Source: Oscillospiraceae bacterium (GTDB taxonomy: Bacteria > Bacillota > Clostridia > Oscillospirales > Oscillospiraceae). Taken from it: 21,172 nt of DNA. The stretch's first letter is position 1; each line of letters begins with the position of its first letter. The position numbers were made by a program, and so were the translations under genes. Below, piece by piece: positions 1 to 8,464 of this stretch. The stretch covers positions 1 to 21,172 of the forward strand of contig CACXBO010000123.1 in the NCBI GenBank assembly GCA_902765975.1, in the 5' to 3' direction. Below the pieces are notes generated by a model. That model was given only the letters and a program-made list of their open reading frames with translations. It was not told the DNA's origin and did not search any database.

Positions 1-349
1 CGATAACGACACGCTTTCAGCTATTGTCGCAGATCTCTGCGGTGCTGATCTCCTGATACTGCTTAGCGATATCGACGGGTTATACAACGCGGATCCGCGC
101 ACGGTTTCATCCGCTGAGCTTATACACAGCATTCATGAGCTGACTGAAGATATCTATTCGATGGCGGGCGGAAGCGGAACCTGGCGAGGTACCGGAGGTA
201 TGGTAACAAAGCTGAATGCTGCAAAAATCGCAATGGATAACGGATTTGATATGGTTATCGCAAACGGAAGCAAATGCGAACTTATCTACGATATAGTATC
301 CGGTGAAAGCGTTGGAACAAGATTTTACGGGAGTGGTAAAAATGACTGA
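1..349 (+). CDS. proB: Glutamate 5-kinase, 3' part (cut by window edge)
   Basis: This is the C-terminal part of glutamate 5-kinase, which phosphorylates glutamate to gamma-glutamyl phosphate in the first step of proline synthesis. The reading frame enters at base 2 and about 115 residues are visible. Recognisable amino-acid-kinase features are the LLILLSDIDGLYNADPR segment and the GTGGMVTKL motif near the kinase C-terminus. The protein ends soon after this, so it lacks the C-terminal PUA domain of the E. coli enzyme and is the short form. Its TGA stop (347-349) lies inside the start of proA, an 8-base overlap suggesting translational coupling. The 5' end, start codon and promoter are outside the window. 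Confidence 0.93.
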   Translation, partial: DNDTLSAIVADLCGADLLILLSDIDGLYNADPRTVSSAELIHSIHELTEDIYSMAGGSGTWRGTGGMVTKLNAAKIAMDNGFDMVIANGSKCELIYDIVSGESVGTRFYGSGKND

Positions 350-1589
350 GCTTGAAAAAATGGGAGAGGCCGCAAAGAAAGCCTCGCGCACCTTATCTGT
401 ATCCGATACGGAGACAAGAAACGCCGCGCTTAACGCAATAGCCGATATCCTGACGGAAAAGGCTGATTTATGGCTTAACGCAAACGCAAAAGATCTTGAA
501 GCTGCAGAAAAAAACGGTATGTCCGCCTCAATGCAGGACAGACTGCGCCTTACCGCACAGCGTATAGCCGATATTTCCGATTCAGTTAGAAGCATAGCCC
601 TTATGGACGACCCGCTCGGCGTGCTGCTCGAATCGGTAACAAGACCCAACGGTCTAAAAATCAATAAGGTCTCAGTACCGCTCGGCGTTGTAGGAATAAT
701 CTACGAAGCAAGGCCGAACGTAACTGTCGACGCGGCTGCTCTGACTCTTAAAACAGGAAATGCGGTAATACTCCGAGGCGGAAAAGAGGCGATAAACTCA
801 AATCTCTGCGTTGTGGAGCTTTTGAGAAGCGCCGTCCGTTCCGTCGGTCTTCCCGAGGACTGCATCTCACTTGTTAAAAGCACCGACAGAAAATCTGCTT
901 CCGAGCTTATGGAGCTGACGGAATACCTCGACGTTCTCATTCCCCGCGGCGGTCCCGGTCTTATCCGTTCCGTTGTCGAAAATTCAAGAGTACCAACCAT
1001 ACACACCGGCGAAGGCGTGTGTCATATCTACGTTGACGACGAGGCGGACGTCCAGCTCGGTGCAAAAGTGCTTTATAACGCAAAATGCTCAAGGCCGTCC
1101 GTATGCAACGCTGTCGAGTGCCTTGTTGTAAATAAGCAGATAGCCGAAGAGTTTATGAACGCCGCTATGTCTCTGCTCAGGCAGAAGAACGTGGAGATAA
1201 GAGGCGATGAAAAAATACAGAACATCTTCGGCACAGCGGTAAAAGAAGCCGCCGACGCGGATTGGGACACCGAATACGGAGACTATATCCTTGCCGTAAA
1301 AACCGTCCGTGATATTGATGAGGCGATAGAGTTTATTAACCGGCACGGAACCGGACATTCGGAGGCAATTATAACAACAAACGAGAAAAAAGCCGAGAAG
1401 TTTCTGAGTAATGTCGACGCCGCTGCTGTTTACTGGAATGCCTCGACACGATTTACAGACGGAGGCGAGTTCGGGATGGGCGCGGAGATCGGCATTTCCA
1501 CTCAGAAGCTCCATGCGAGAGGTCCTATGGGCCTCCGTGAGATGACAAGCTATAAGTACGTTATTTACGGCGAAGGGCAGGTAAGATAA
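342..1589 (+). CDS. proA: Glutamate-5-semialdehyde dehydrogenase (gamma-glutamyl phosphate reductase)
   Basis: ProA reduces gamma-glutamyl phosphate to glutamate-5-semialdehyde with NADPH, the second step of proline synthesis in the cytosol. The product is 415 residues, close to the 417 of E. coli. The family signature is clear: GVVGIIYEARPNVTVD (about 116-130), the catalytic cysteine in RPSVCNAVE (Cys255), and the C-terminal stretch from WNASTRFTDGGEFG through KLHARGPMGLREM. The frame is open upstream to a GTG at 303, but the ATG at 342 is preferred because GGGAG (330-334) lies just upstream, it overlaps the proB stop, and translation from it matches the usual N-terminus. proC begins two bases after the stop. 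Operon proB-proA-proC. Confidence 0.97.
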   Translation: MTELEKMGEAAKKASRTLSVSDTETRNAALNAIADILTEKADLWLNANAKDLEAAEKNGMSASMQDRLRLTAQRIADISDSVRSIALMDDPLGVLLESVTRPNGLKINKVSVPLGVVGIIYEARPNVTVDAAALTLKTGNAVILRGGKEAINSNLCVVELLRSAVRSVGLPEDCISLVKSTDRKSASELMELTEYLDVLIPRGGPGLIRSVVENSRVPTIHTGEGVCHIYVDDEADVQLGAKVLYNAKCSRPSVCNAVECLVVNKQIAEEFMNAAMSLLRQKNVEIRGDEKIQNIFGTAVKEAADADWDTEYGDYILAVKTVRDIDEAIEFINRHGTGHSEAIITTNEKKAEKFLSNVDAAAVYWNASTRFTDGGEFGMGAEIGISTQKLHARGPMGLREMTSYKYVIYGEGQVR

Positions 1590-1591
1590 AA

Positions 1592-2389
1592 ATGATTATA
1601 GGTTTTATTGGCGCAGGTAATATGGGAGGCGCTCTTGCAAAAGCCGCAAGAGCCGCAAAGCCCGACGACGTTATTCTCCTCTCTGATCCCCGAAAAGACA
1701 AGGCTGAAGAGCTTGCGGCTGAGCTTAACGCCGCAGTCGTCGATAATAAGACGATAGCAATGAACGCTGATTTTATTTTTCTTGGCGTAAAGCCGCAAAA
1801 CCTTGCCGACGTTCTCGGCGGTATATCCGGTCTACTAAGAACCAGAGGCGGAACATTTACAATTATTTCTATGGCCGCCGGAGTTCCGATCAGCCGCATT
1901 AAGCAATACTTAGGCGTTGCGGCTCCGATCATAAGGATAATGCCGAACACGCCCGTTGCGGTCGGCGAGGGAGCTATCCTTTACTCTTACTCTGAGGTAA
2001 CCACTCAGGAGAGCATTAATTCTTTCACTAAAATACTCTCAAAGGCCGGCTCAGTTATGAATTTGGATGAAAAGCTCATAGACGCAGCCTCCGCAATATC
2101 AGGCTGCGGTCCCGCCTATGCCGATCTGTTCATCGAGGCGCTTGCAGACGGAGGCGTTGCCTGCGGTCTTCCCCGTGCTGCGGCAATCACGTTGGCGTCT
2201 CAGATGCTTGCCGGCTCGGCTAAGCTTCAGCTTGCGACCGGAAAACATCCAGCAGAGCTTAAAGATGCCGTCTGCTCCCCTGCCGGCTCAACTATAGAGG
2301 GCGTTCGGACTTTAGAAGAAGGAGCTTTCCGTTCGCTGGTAATGAACGCTGTGATTGCTGCCTATAAAAGGACAAAAGAACTCGGATAA
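1592..2389 (+). CDS. proC: Pyrroline-5-carboxylate reductase
   Basis: ProC reduces 1-pyrroline-5-carboxylate to proline, the last step of the pathway begun by the two genes before it. The 265-residue length is typical. An N-terminal Rossmann motif GFIGAGNMGG (residues 4-13) binds NAD(P)H. IRIMPNTPVAVGEGA follows in the middle. The C-terminal dimerisation and substrate domain carries SGCGPAYADLFIEALADG and the P5CR signature region from ELKDAVCSPAGSTIEG onward. ATG at 1592 is two bases after the proA stop, and GAAGGGCAGG at 1572-1581 is the likely ribosome binding site. The operon ends here with a hairpin terminator nine bases after the stop. Confidence 0.97.
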   Translation: MIIGFIGAGNMGGALAKAARAAKPDDVILLSDPRKDKAEELAAELNAAVVDNKTIAMNADFIFLGVKPQNLADVLGGISGLLRTRGGTFTIISMAAGVPISRIKQYLGVAAPIIRIMPNTPVAVGEGAILYSYSEVTTQESINSFTKILSKAGSVMNLDEKLIDAASAISGCGPAYADLFIEALADGGVACGLPRAAAITLASQMLAGSAKLQLATGKHPAELKDAVCSPAGSTIEGVRTLEEGAFRSLVMNAVIAAYKRTKELG

Positions 2390-2397
2390 AAAGCTTT

Positions 2398-2424
2398 GAC
2401 CTCGGAGATTACGTCTCCGAGGTC
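2398..2424. terminator. Bidirectional intrinsic terminator between proC and the convergent DUF378 gene
   Basis: A perfect 11-bp stem, GACCTCGGAGA (2398-2408) paired with TCTCCGAGGTC (2414-2424), closes a 5-nt loop TTACG. ATTTTC follows on the + side. On the - strand the hairpin is followed by AAAGCTTTTT. It lies between the 3' ends of two convergent genes and could serve both. Confidence 0.85.
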
Positions 2425-2431
2425 ATTTTCG

Positions 2432-2644
2432 TCAGGTATTCTCGTGGGCGTCGATTCTGTCCCTGAACAGGAGAGATACGCACCAGAGCGCTGACAGCGC
2501 AACTAAGGTGTATATCACTCTTGAAACGGCCGCCGTTTGTCCGCCGAAAATATATGCGACAAGATCAAATTTGAAGATACCGACTAAGCCCCAGTTTACT
2601 CCGCCGATAATGGTGAGTATCAGGGCAATTCTGTCCATGATCAT
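2432..2644 (-). CDS. DUF378 family small membrane protein
   Basis: A 70-residue protein with two predicted membrane helices (about residues 5-24 and 40-60) separated by a short loop. The GGVNWGLVG motif and the overall pattern match the DUF378 (YuzA-like) family, whose function is unknown. The ATG at 2644 is chosen over the in-frame ATG two codons later because AAGGAGG sits seven bases before it. It lies 46 bp downstream of the flippase gene with no terminator between, so the two probably share a transcript. The C-terminus (RDRIDAHENT) is polar and probably exposed. No function can be assigned. Confidence 0.85.
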   Translation of the reverse strand: MIMDRIALILTIIGGVNWGLVGIFKFDLVAYIFGGQTAAVSRVIYTLVALSALWCVSLLFRDRIDAHENT

Positions 2645-2690
2645 TTCTCTTCCTCCTTACCTGTTTCATCATTAACATTCCCCGTTCTTT

Positions 2691-4214
2691 TTATCCTATT
2701 CCCATTACTTTTTTTATTTTTCTATATTCGCTCTTGTTAATAAGGCCAAGCGAATAAACAAGGACGGAATAGAATACGGTGATCATCAGAGCGCCGAAGG
2801 CTATTCTCAGACCCTCGCCGTCAAATCTGATCGCCTTTATTGCGAATGCGGACAGATTTGCCGCTCCCGCAGCCGAGAATGCGGACTTCAAGAAGACTGT
2901 TCCGAGGTCTTTCAGCTTCGTTAAGCGTCCGAGCCTTAGTATGCTCATACTGAAATTAAATAATTCGGAAATATAAAGAATGATAATATATCCTTTGACC
3001 TCCGCATAAGGCAGCAGCAGCCAAATAAGAATAGAAGTAATTACGGAGTCAAGGATATTCAGTCGCATGGAATATAGCTGCTGTCCCAGTCCCCTAAGCA
3101 TCCCGTCCGTAACGGTATCCATATACATTATCGGCATAAGAAGGCTAAGATATCTTATGTATCTGCCGACCTCTATATCGGAATATATGCTCAGTCCAAG
3201 CTCATCCGACAGAGCGAACAGTATAGCTGTTATGAAAAACGAAAAGATCATGGCGGCCTTCAAAAGCTTATTTGCCGCATATCCGATCCTGTCGTCTCTG
3301 CCTCTCACCTGCTCTACCGTAAGCTCCGGCACAAGCATCTCCGCAAGAGATGAAAAAACGGCGGACGGAAACGTCATCACAGGAAAAACCATACCCTGTA
3401 TTTTCCCGTATTCGCTCAAAGCCCGCTCTTTTGAATTTCCGGATTTTTCAAGTCCTTTAGGGATAAGCAGATTCTGAACTGAATTTAGCGCTGTTCTGGC
3501 ATAGGCTGAGAGAGCTAACGGTACAGCTATCCTGCCAAGCCTTTTTATTTCACTGTGCCGCTGACCTCCGTCGCCTGTTTTTCTTATATCAAATCTGTAT
3601 AAAATATACAGCGAAAAGAAAGAGAACATCTCGCCTATCACGTTTCCCTGCACAACGGCGGCGCTGATAAGCTCCACGTTTCCGTGAGGCAGGGCGGAGA
3701 TGAGTATATATGACACGGAAAACCTTAATAATTCCTGAGCTATGCTTACGGCTGTAGGCTTAACTACACGGCAAACGCCGGTAAAATACCCGCTAAGACA
3801 CGCGCCTGTGGAAATAAAAGGAAGGCTGAACGCAAGTATTTTCAGGCTTAGCACTGCTCTCCCGTCGCCTATTACCGTTTTGCCAATTATTCCAGAAAGG
3901 CCGAAAAGCAGGAGGGCTGCTCCCGAGCCGCAGAGCAGAGCGTAGTTCAGCCCGCTCCTTACGAGATTTCTCAATTCCTTTTCTTTACCCGCTCCGACGT
4001 TTTCGGAAACGGCTCTTGTTGTTGCAAATCTGACTCCTGAAATGGCAAGCGTAGCCAAAAAACCGTAAAGGCTCATTACAAGAGAGAATAGTCCAAGCCC
4101 TTCAGCTCCCATTTTTCTTGACAGCAGCACCTGAAACGCAAGCCCGAAAAGCCTGAGCGACAGCGAGGTCAGCGTTAGGAACAATGTATTTTTTATTAGC
4201 CTTTTACCTTCCAT
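2691..4214 (-). CDS. SpoVB/MurJ-like flippase of the MOP superfamily
   Basis: A 507-residue polytopic membrane protein with about 12-14 hydrophobic segments, beginning with a short basic cytoplasmic tail. The N-terminal half (KNTLFLTLTSLSLRLFGLAF, then RKMGAEGLGLFSLVMSLYGF) is typical of the polysaccharide-exporter/MviN-like MOP superfamily, and length and layout fit the stage V sporulation protein B/YkvU branch. Such proteins flip lipid-linked precursors across the membrane. The substrate here cannot be read from sequence, and lipid II or a sporulation cortex precursor is an inference from the family. ATG at 4214 has GGGAGG eight bases upstream, but that site lies inside the recG terminator hairpin. 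The DUF378 gene follows. MurJ or a wzx-type exporter are alternatives. Confidence 0.85.
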   Translation of the reverse strand: MEGKRLIKNTLFLTLTSLSLRLFGLAFQVLLSRKMGAEGLGLFSLVMSLYGFLATLAISGVRFATTRAVSENVGAGKEKELRNLVRSGLNYALLCGSGAALLLFGLSGIIGKTVIGDGRAVLSLKILAFSLPFISTGACLSGYFTGVCRVVKPTAVSIAQELLRFSVSYILISALPHGNVELISAAVVQGNVIGEMFSFFSLYILYRFDIRKTGDGGQRHSEIKRLGRIAVPLALSAYARTALNSVQNLLIPKGLEKSGNSKERALSEYGKIQGMVFPVMTFPSAVFSSLAEMLVPELTVEQVRGRDDRIGYAANKLLKAAMIFSFFITAILFALSDELGLSIYSDIEVGRYIRYLSLLMPIMYMDTVTDGMLRGLGQQLYSMRLNILDSVITSILIWLLLPYAEVKGYIIILYISELFNFSMSILRLGRLTKLKDLGTVFLKSAFSAAGAANLSAFAIKAIRFDGEGLRIAFGALMITVFYSVLVYSLGLINKSEYRKIKKVMGIG

Positions 4215-4252
4215 AAAAAAGACCTCCCGTATAGATCAGTATACGGGAGGTC
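4215..4252 (-). terminator. Intrinsic terminator after recG, overlapping the flippase gene's ribosome binding site
   Basis: Read on the - strand, GACCTCCCGTATA (4252-4240), loop CTGATC (4239-4234), TATACGGGAGGTC (4233-4221), then six T (4220-4215). The 13-bp stem is perfect and the U-tract is canonical. It is 12 bases downstream of the recG stop. Unusually, the U-tract runs straight into the ATG of the next gene (4214). Confidence 0.9.
4223..4228 (-). promoter_or_regulatory. Shine-Dalgarno site buried in a terminator stem
   Basis: GGGAGG on the - strand is the only good ribosome binding site for the flippase ATG at 4214, with a spacing of 8 nt. It forms part of the 3' arm of the 13-bp terminator stem. 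Any transcript that contains the 5' arm would therefore hide the site by pairing with CCTCCC. Seen directly in sequence; the regulatory consequence is inferred. Confidence 0.7.
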
Positions 4253-4264
4253 TGAGAATAATAT

Positions 4265-6325
4265 TCAGTTCATCGTTCCGGCATTTTTCTCTATGAGCCT
4301 GTCGACGTAAGCTCTGAGCGTTTTGTTCTCCGGACGTCTCAGCTCCGGATCGGAGCTCAGCACCTCGTTTGCCGCTGTCTGCGCAGTTTTCAAAAGACTT
4401 ACGTCTGTCGCAAAATTTGCTATATGCATTTCCGGAAGCCCGTGCTGACGAGAACCGAAGAAATCCCCCGGGCCACGCATTCTGAGATCCTCCTCGGCTA
4501 TTTTAAAGCCGTCGTTAGTTTTCGTCATAGCGTTCAGCCTTTCGGCAGCCTTCTCGCCTCCGCTGCCGTTGAACAGCACGCAATACGCCTTATCCTTGCC
4601 TCTTCCGACTCTGCCTCTTAGCTGGTGGAGCTGAGAAAGCCCGAATCTGTCCGCGTTTTCAACCACCATGAGCGTAGCGTTCGGCACGTCGACTCCAACC
4701 TCAATAACAGTCGTTGCAACTAATATATCCAGATTACGCGAAGCAAATTCGCTCATAACCTCGTTTTTGCTTTTTGAGTTCAGCTTTCCGTGTACAAGCC
4801 CTATTCTGAGATCCGGAAATACCCTCTCTCTCAGTTCTTTGGCATATTCTTTCACGTTTTTAAGTTCGTCAGAGCCTTCTTCGTTTTTTTCCTCTACAGC
4901 CGGACATACGATAAAAACCTGATGTCTCTCCTCAATCTGCTTTCTTATGAAAGCGTTAATTCTCGGTCTCATATCCTCTCCGACGGCATAGGTGTCCACC
5001 TTCTGTCTGCCGGGAGGAAGCTCATCCAGCACAGATACGTCAAGGTCGCCGTACAGTATAAGCGCAAGAGTACGCGGTATCGGAGTTGCAGACATAACGA
5101 GTACGTGAGGACTCGTTCCTTTTTCACTGAGAGCGGCTCTCTGCTGAACACCGAATCTATGCTGTTCATCTGCCACTACAAGTCCCAGCCTTGAATATTC
5201 CACATCGCCGGAAATAAGCGCGTGAGTTCCGATAATAGCATCCGCTTCTCCGGAGGCTATAAAACTAAGCGCCTTTTTCTTTTCCGACGCCTTCAGACCG
5301 CCTGTTAGCAGAACGCATCTGACTCCGAGCGGCTCAAGGAATGCCGTCAGCGTGCTGAAATGCTGCTCCGCAAGTATCTCAGTCGGCGCCATAAAGGCAG
5401 ACTGGTATCCGTTCTTAAAAGCTGCGTAAATCGAAGCCGCCGCCACCGCTGTCTTTCCGCTTCCAACGTCGCCCTGTATAAGCCGCGACATCGGAGAAGG
5501 CTTTGCCATATCGCTCAGTATCTCTTCGATAGCGCGGCTCTGCGCCCCGGTAAGTTTAAACGGAAGTCTTTCTGTAAACGCAGAGATATCAGTATTCGCA
5601 AACAGAAATCCAGCCTTTACGGACTTCTCCCTTCTGAATCTGTCCAGCGCACAGGAAAGCACGAAGAGCTCCTCAAAAATGAGCCTCCTTCTAGCAAGCT
5701 CAAGAGCCTCATAATCCTTCGGAAAATGCACGTTTTCGTATGCAAATCGCGACTGTGCAAGTTCATATTTCTGCTGTACCGACTCAGGAAGCGGGTCCGG
5801 AAGCTGATCTCCGCAGGCGGCAAGCCCCTGCCTGACAGAGCTTGAAAGAAGGTTCTGCGATAACCCAGCCGTAAGCCTGTAAATCGGAACGATCTTGCCC
5901 GTTCTGTTTCGTGTTCCGTTCTCCGCTTCAAAAATCGGATTAATCATCTCGGGCATTCCGAGCTTTCCGCCTATTCGTCCATAGAAAACGTAGCTTTCTC
6001 CAGGATGCAGCTGATTCTTAACGTAGGTCTGATTAAAAAAGGTTACGTGAAGAGTGTCAGTCTCATCGATCGCACGGAGCTTAACTACCTGTTTTCCGTT
6101 TCTTGTTCTGGAGAGCGTGGGCTGAGTTGCAACTGTCGCAGAAACGCAAACGGTCTCGCCGATTACCAAGTCTGATATATGCTTTATTACGCTTCGGTCA
6201 TCGTAAGTCCTCGGAAAATTGGTTACAAGATCAAAAAGCGATATTATTCCAAGCTTATTTAGCGCAGTCGCCCGTTGTTCCCCTATCCCTTTAATAAATC
6301 TTACATCTGTACTTAATTCGGCCAT
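4265..6325 (-). CDS. recG: ATP-dependent DNA helicase RecG
   Basis: RecG is a monomeric superfamily 2 helicase that remodels stalled replication forks and branch-migrates Holliday junctions. The 686-residue length is normal. The order is an N-terminal OB-fold wedge domain (about 1-200), then helicase domain 1 with Walker A GDVGSGKT (285-292), the Walker B DEQH box (386-389) and SATPIPRT (412-419). Helicase domain 2 follows with VIEVGVDVPNAT and QLRGRVGRG, and then the C-terminal TRG-like region with DLRMRGPGDFFGSRQHG. ATG at 6325 has AAGGGAG seven bases upstream. A terminator follows directly, so recG appears to end its transcript. It is divergent from the putative metal exporter gene. No oddities in the helicase motifs. 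Confidence 0.97.
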   Translation of the reverse strand: MAELSTDVRFIKGIGEQRATALNKLGIISLFDLVTNFPRTYDDRSVIKHISDLVIGETVCVSATVATQPTLSRTRNGKQVVKLRAIDETDTLHVTFFNQTYVKNQLHPGESYVFYGRIGGKLGMPEMINPIFEAENGTRNRTGKIVPIYRLTAGLSQNLLSSSVRQGLAACGDQLPDPLPESVQQKYELAQSRFAYENVHFPKDYEALELARRRLIFEELFVLSCALDRFRREKSVKAGFLFANTDISAFTERLPFKLTGAQSRAIEEILSDMAKPSPMSRLIQGDVGSGKTAVAAASIYAAFKNGYQSAFMAPTEILAEQHFSTLTAFLEPLGVRCVLLTGGLKASEKKKALSFIASGEADAIIGTHALISGDVEYSRLGLVVADEQHRFGVQQRAALSEKGTSPHVLVMSATPIPRTLALILYGDLDVSVLDELPPGRQKVDTYAVGEDMRPRINAFIRKQIEERHQVFIVCPAVEEKNEEGSDELKNVKEYAKELRERVFPDLRIGLVHGKLNSKSKNEVMSEFASRNLDILVATTVIEVGVDVPNATLMVVENADRFGLSQLHQLRGRVGRGKDKAYCVLFNGSGGEKAAERLNAMTKTNDGFKIAEEDLRMRGPGDFFGSRQHGLPEMHIANFATDVSLLKTAQTAANEVLSSDPELRRPENKTLRAYVDRLIEKNAGTMN

Positions 6326-6366
6326 TTTATGCTCCCTTTTTATAAAAACTGCACAATCTGAAAGTA

Positions 6367-6395
6367 TTGCGTCAAATGTAAAACTGTGATAGAAT
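6367..6395 (+). promoter_or_regulatory. SigmaA-type promoter for the putative metal exporter gene
   Basis: TTGCGT (6367-6372), 17-bp spacer, TAGAAT (6390-6395), preceded by TGTGA, which gives an extended -10 (TGA directly before the hexamer). Transcription would start near 6402. That is just past the upstream in-frame ATG at 6399, which supports the ATG at 6426 as the real start of the gene. Confidence 0.7.
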
Positions 6396-6425
6396 TTAAT
6401 GGATTATCTGAAAGGTGTTACGTAT

Positions 6426-7295
6426 ATGGAAGGATTTTTTGATGAGGTAGTGCTTGACGCGCTGTTGGATCTGGTTAAGCTGCTGCCGTTTTTGTTTATT
6501 ACTTATCTTATAATGGAGCTTGTTGAGCACAAGAGCCAGCGTCAAACGGCTGATTTTGTGAGAAGGGCCGGGGCGTTGGGACCTCTCATCGGTTCTGCCG
6601 CTGGGATCATTCCTCAGTGCGGCTTTTCCGCTTCCGCATCGAATCTGTATTCTCAAAGACTTATCTCCGCCGGCACCCTGCTAGCCGTTTTTCTCTCTAC
6701 CTCAGATGAGATGATACCCATTTTTATTTCCGAAGCTGCGCCTATAGGCCTGCTGGTCAAAATATTGCTCTTGAAATTCGGTTTCGGAGTCGTTTTCGGT
6801 TTTATTGTCGATAAATTATTGCGAGGCTTTTTCAGAGAAAACGTCAGCGTCAGGATCCACGATATGTGCGTTGAAGAGCACTGCGAATGCGAAAAGCACG
6901 GTGTGTTACTATCCGCCGTTATCCACACGGTAAAGATCTCCGTTTTCATTTTGATCATCACTCTCGCGCTGAACGCGGCTCTGTTCTTTATCGGGGAGGA
7001 CGTATTTAAGAACCTCATTATTAGCAGACCTGTTATTGGGCCTCTGATTTCCGCGATAGTCGGCCTCATTCCGAACTGCGCGGCATCCGTAATCATTACC
7101 GAACTCTATCTCGGCGGCGCGCTGTCTGCCGGAGCGCTGATGTCGGGACTTCTCGTCGGCGCCGGAGTCGGTCTTCTCGTTCTGTTCCGATCAAACAAAG
7201 AACATATAAAAGAAAACCTGAAGCTTGTCGGAACTCTTTATATATGCGGTGCCCTTGTCGGCGTTATATTCGACCTTTTGAAGATCACATTTTAG
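6426..7295 (+). CDS. PF11449 (ArsP_2)-type putative heavy-metal exporter
   Basis: A 289-residue polytopic membrane protein resembling the putative 10-TM heavy-metal/arsenic/manganese exporters grouped as ArsP_2. Two copies of a repeat are visible: GPLIGSAAGIIPQCGFSAS (52-70) and GPLISAIVGLIPNCAAS (205-221). Each has an I/L-I-P-x-C element in a hydrophobic segment. The loop between the halves is rich in metal ligands (His145, Cys148, His152, Cys153, Cys155, His158). These features suggest metal-ion transport, but the ion is not known. The start at 6426 has AAAGGTG eight bases upstream; an in-frame ATG at 6399 lacks a ribosome binding site and precedes the predicted transcript start. A single-gene unit with its own promoter and terminator. 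Confidence 0.8.
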   Translation: MEGFFDEVVLDALLDLVKLLPFLFITYLIMELVEHKSQRQTADFVRRAGALGPLIGSAAGIIPQCGFSASASNLYSQRLISAGTLLAVFLSTSDEMIPIFISEAAPIGLLVKILLLKFGFGVVFGFIVDKLLRGFFRENVSVRIHDMCVEEHCECEKHGVLLSAVIHTVKISVFILIITLALNAALFFIGEDVFKNLIISRPVIGPLISAIVGLIPNCAASVIITELYLGGALSAGALMSGLLVGAGVGLLVLFRSNKEHIKENLKLVGTLYICGALVGVIFDLLKITF

Positions 7296-7300
7296 CACTA

Positions 7301-7327
7301 TCCCCCGCCAAGGCGGGGGAGTTTTTT
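7301..7327 (+). terminator. Intrinsic terminator after the metal exporter gene
   Basis: TCCCCCGCC (7301-7309) pairs with GGCGGGGGA (7312-7320) around a very tight loop (in practice CAAG), followed by G and six T (7322-7327). The T-tract runs into the stop codon of the convergent tgt gene. On the - strand no good U-tract follows, so it mainly serves the + gene. Confidence 0.85.
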
Positions 7328-8456
7328 ATATCCTTTTTGCAAGAGTTTCGGAATGCTCTCTTCTGAACTCAGCAAAGCGGCCGTTTTCCAACGCTGTCCT
7401 TATCTTCTCGGTAAGGTTGTTGTAGAAATAAAGATTATGCATTACCGCAAGCCTGAGTCCGAGCATCTCGCCGGAAGCGAACAGATGGCGGATATATGCT
7501 CTTGAATACCCTCTGCAAACCGGACAGTCACAGCATTCGTCTATCGGAGAGATATCTCTCGAATACTTTTCGTTCTTGATATTGATAACTCCGCGCCATG
7601 TAAAAAGATGTCCGTGGCGCCCGTTTCTTGCAGGCATAACGCAGTCGAAAAAGTCTACTCCGCGCCACACGCCCTCTATGATATTTGAGGGAGTGCCAAC
7701 CCCCATCAGATACCGCGGCTTGTTCTCCGGCGCGTATTCGTTTACCGCCTCGATTGTGTCGTACATCTCTCCTGTGGTCTCGCCTACCGCAAGACCGCCT
7801 ATCGCATAGCCGGGAAGGTCGAGCTCTGCTATCTTCTTCATATGCTCGATCCTGATGTCCTTATAAACAGCGCCCTGGTTTATTCCGAAGAGCATCTGCC
7901 CGGGATTAACGGCATCCTCTTCCGCGTTAAGCTTTTTTATCTCGTCTCTGCACCTGAGAAGCCAACGGTACGTTCTGTCTGCCGATTTCTTCACATAGTC
8001 GTATTCCGCCGGGATCCCGACGCACTCATCGAATGCCATAGCAATATCAGAGCCGAGATTAGACTGTATCCTCATGCTCTCCTCAGGACCCATAAAAATC
8101 TTTCGTCCGTCGATATGGGAGGAAAAAGTAGTTCCCTCCTCGGTTATTTTGCGAAGCTTAGCGAGGGAAAAAATCTGGAATCCGCCTGAGTCGGTCAAAA
8201 TCGGCCCGTCCCAGCGCATAAACTTATGTAGTCCGCCGAGATCCTTGATAAGCCTGTCACCCGGTCTGAGGTGGAGGTGATACGTATTTGAGAGCTCTAT
8301 CTGGCACTTGAGTCCCTTGATATCGTCTGCGGACAGACCGCCCTTTATCGCCGCCTGAGTACCGACGTTCATGAAAACCGGTGTTTGAACTACTCCGTGA
8401 GGAGTTGTGAACTCGCCTCTTCTCGCTTTGCCTTCAACATTTTTTATCTTGAACAT
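7326..8456 (-). CDS. tgt: Queuine/preQ1 tRNA-guanine transglycosylase
   Basis: Tgt exchanges guanine-34 in GUN anticodons for the queuosine precursor preQ1. The 376-residue TIM-barrel enzyme shows the catalytic Asp89 in LTDSGGFQIFSL, the nucleophile Asp271 in FFDCVMPARNGRHG, and the zinc site CDCPVC (Cys309, Cys311, Cys314) with His340. GNQG-type substrate recognition appears as GINQGAVY and GGLAVGE. ATG at 8456 lies 8 bases after the queA stop, and its ribosome binding site (GTGAGGT) overlaps the queA stop codon, so the two genes are probably coupled. It is the third gene of spoIID-like, queA, tgt. No terminator of its own is evident apart from the convergent one at 7301-7327. Confidence 0.97.
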   Translation of the reverse strand: MFKIKNVEGKARRGEFTTPHGVVQTPVFMNVGTQAAIKGGLSADDIKGLKCQIELSNTYHLHLRPGDRLIKDLGGLHKFMRWDGPILTDSGGFQIFSLAKLRKITEEGTTFSSHIDGRKIFMGPEESMRIQSNLGSDIAMAFDECVGIPAEYDYVKKSADRTYRWLLRCRDEIKKLNAEEDAVNPGQMLFGINQGAVYKDIRIEHMKKIAELDLPGYAIGGLAVGETTGEMYDTIEAVNEYAPENKPRYLMGVGTPSNIIEGVWRGVDFFDCVMPARNGRHGHLFTWRGVINIKNEKYSRDISPIDECCDCPVCRGYSRAYIRHLFASGEMLGLRLAVMHNLYFYNNLTEKIRTALENGRFAEFRREHSETLAKRI

Positions 8457-8464
8457 ATATTACC

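Noticed and set aside
5360..5845. A 161-codon + strand open frame opposite recG
   Set aside because: It is antisense to recG helicase motifs, is compositionally odd (Arg/Lys/Ser-rich), and has no supporting signals.
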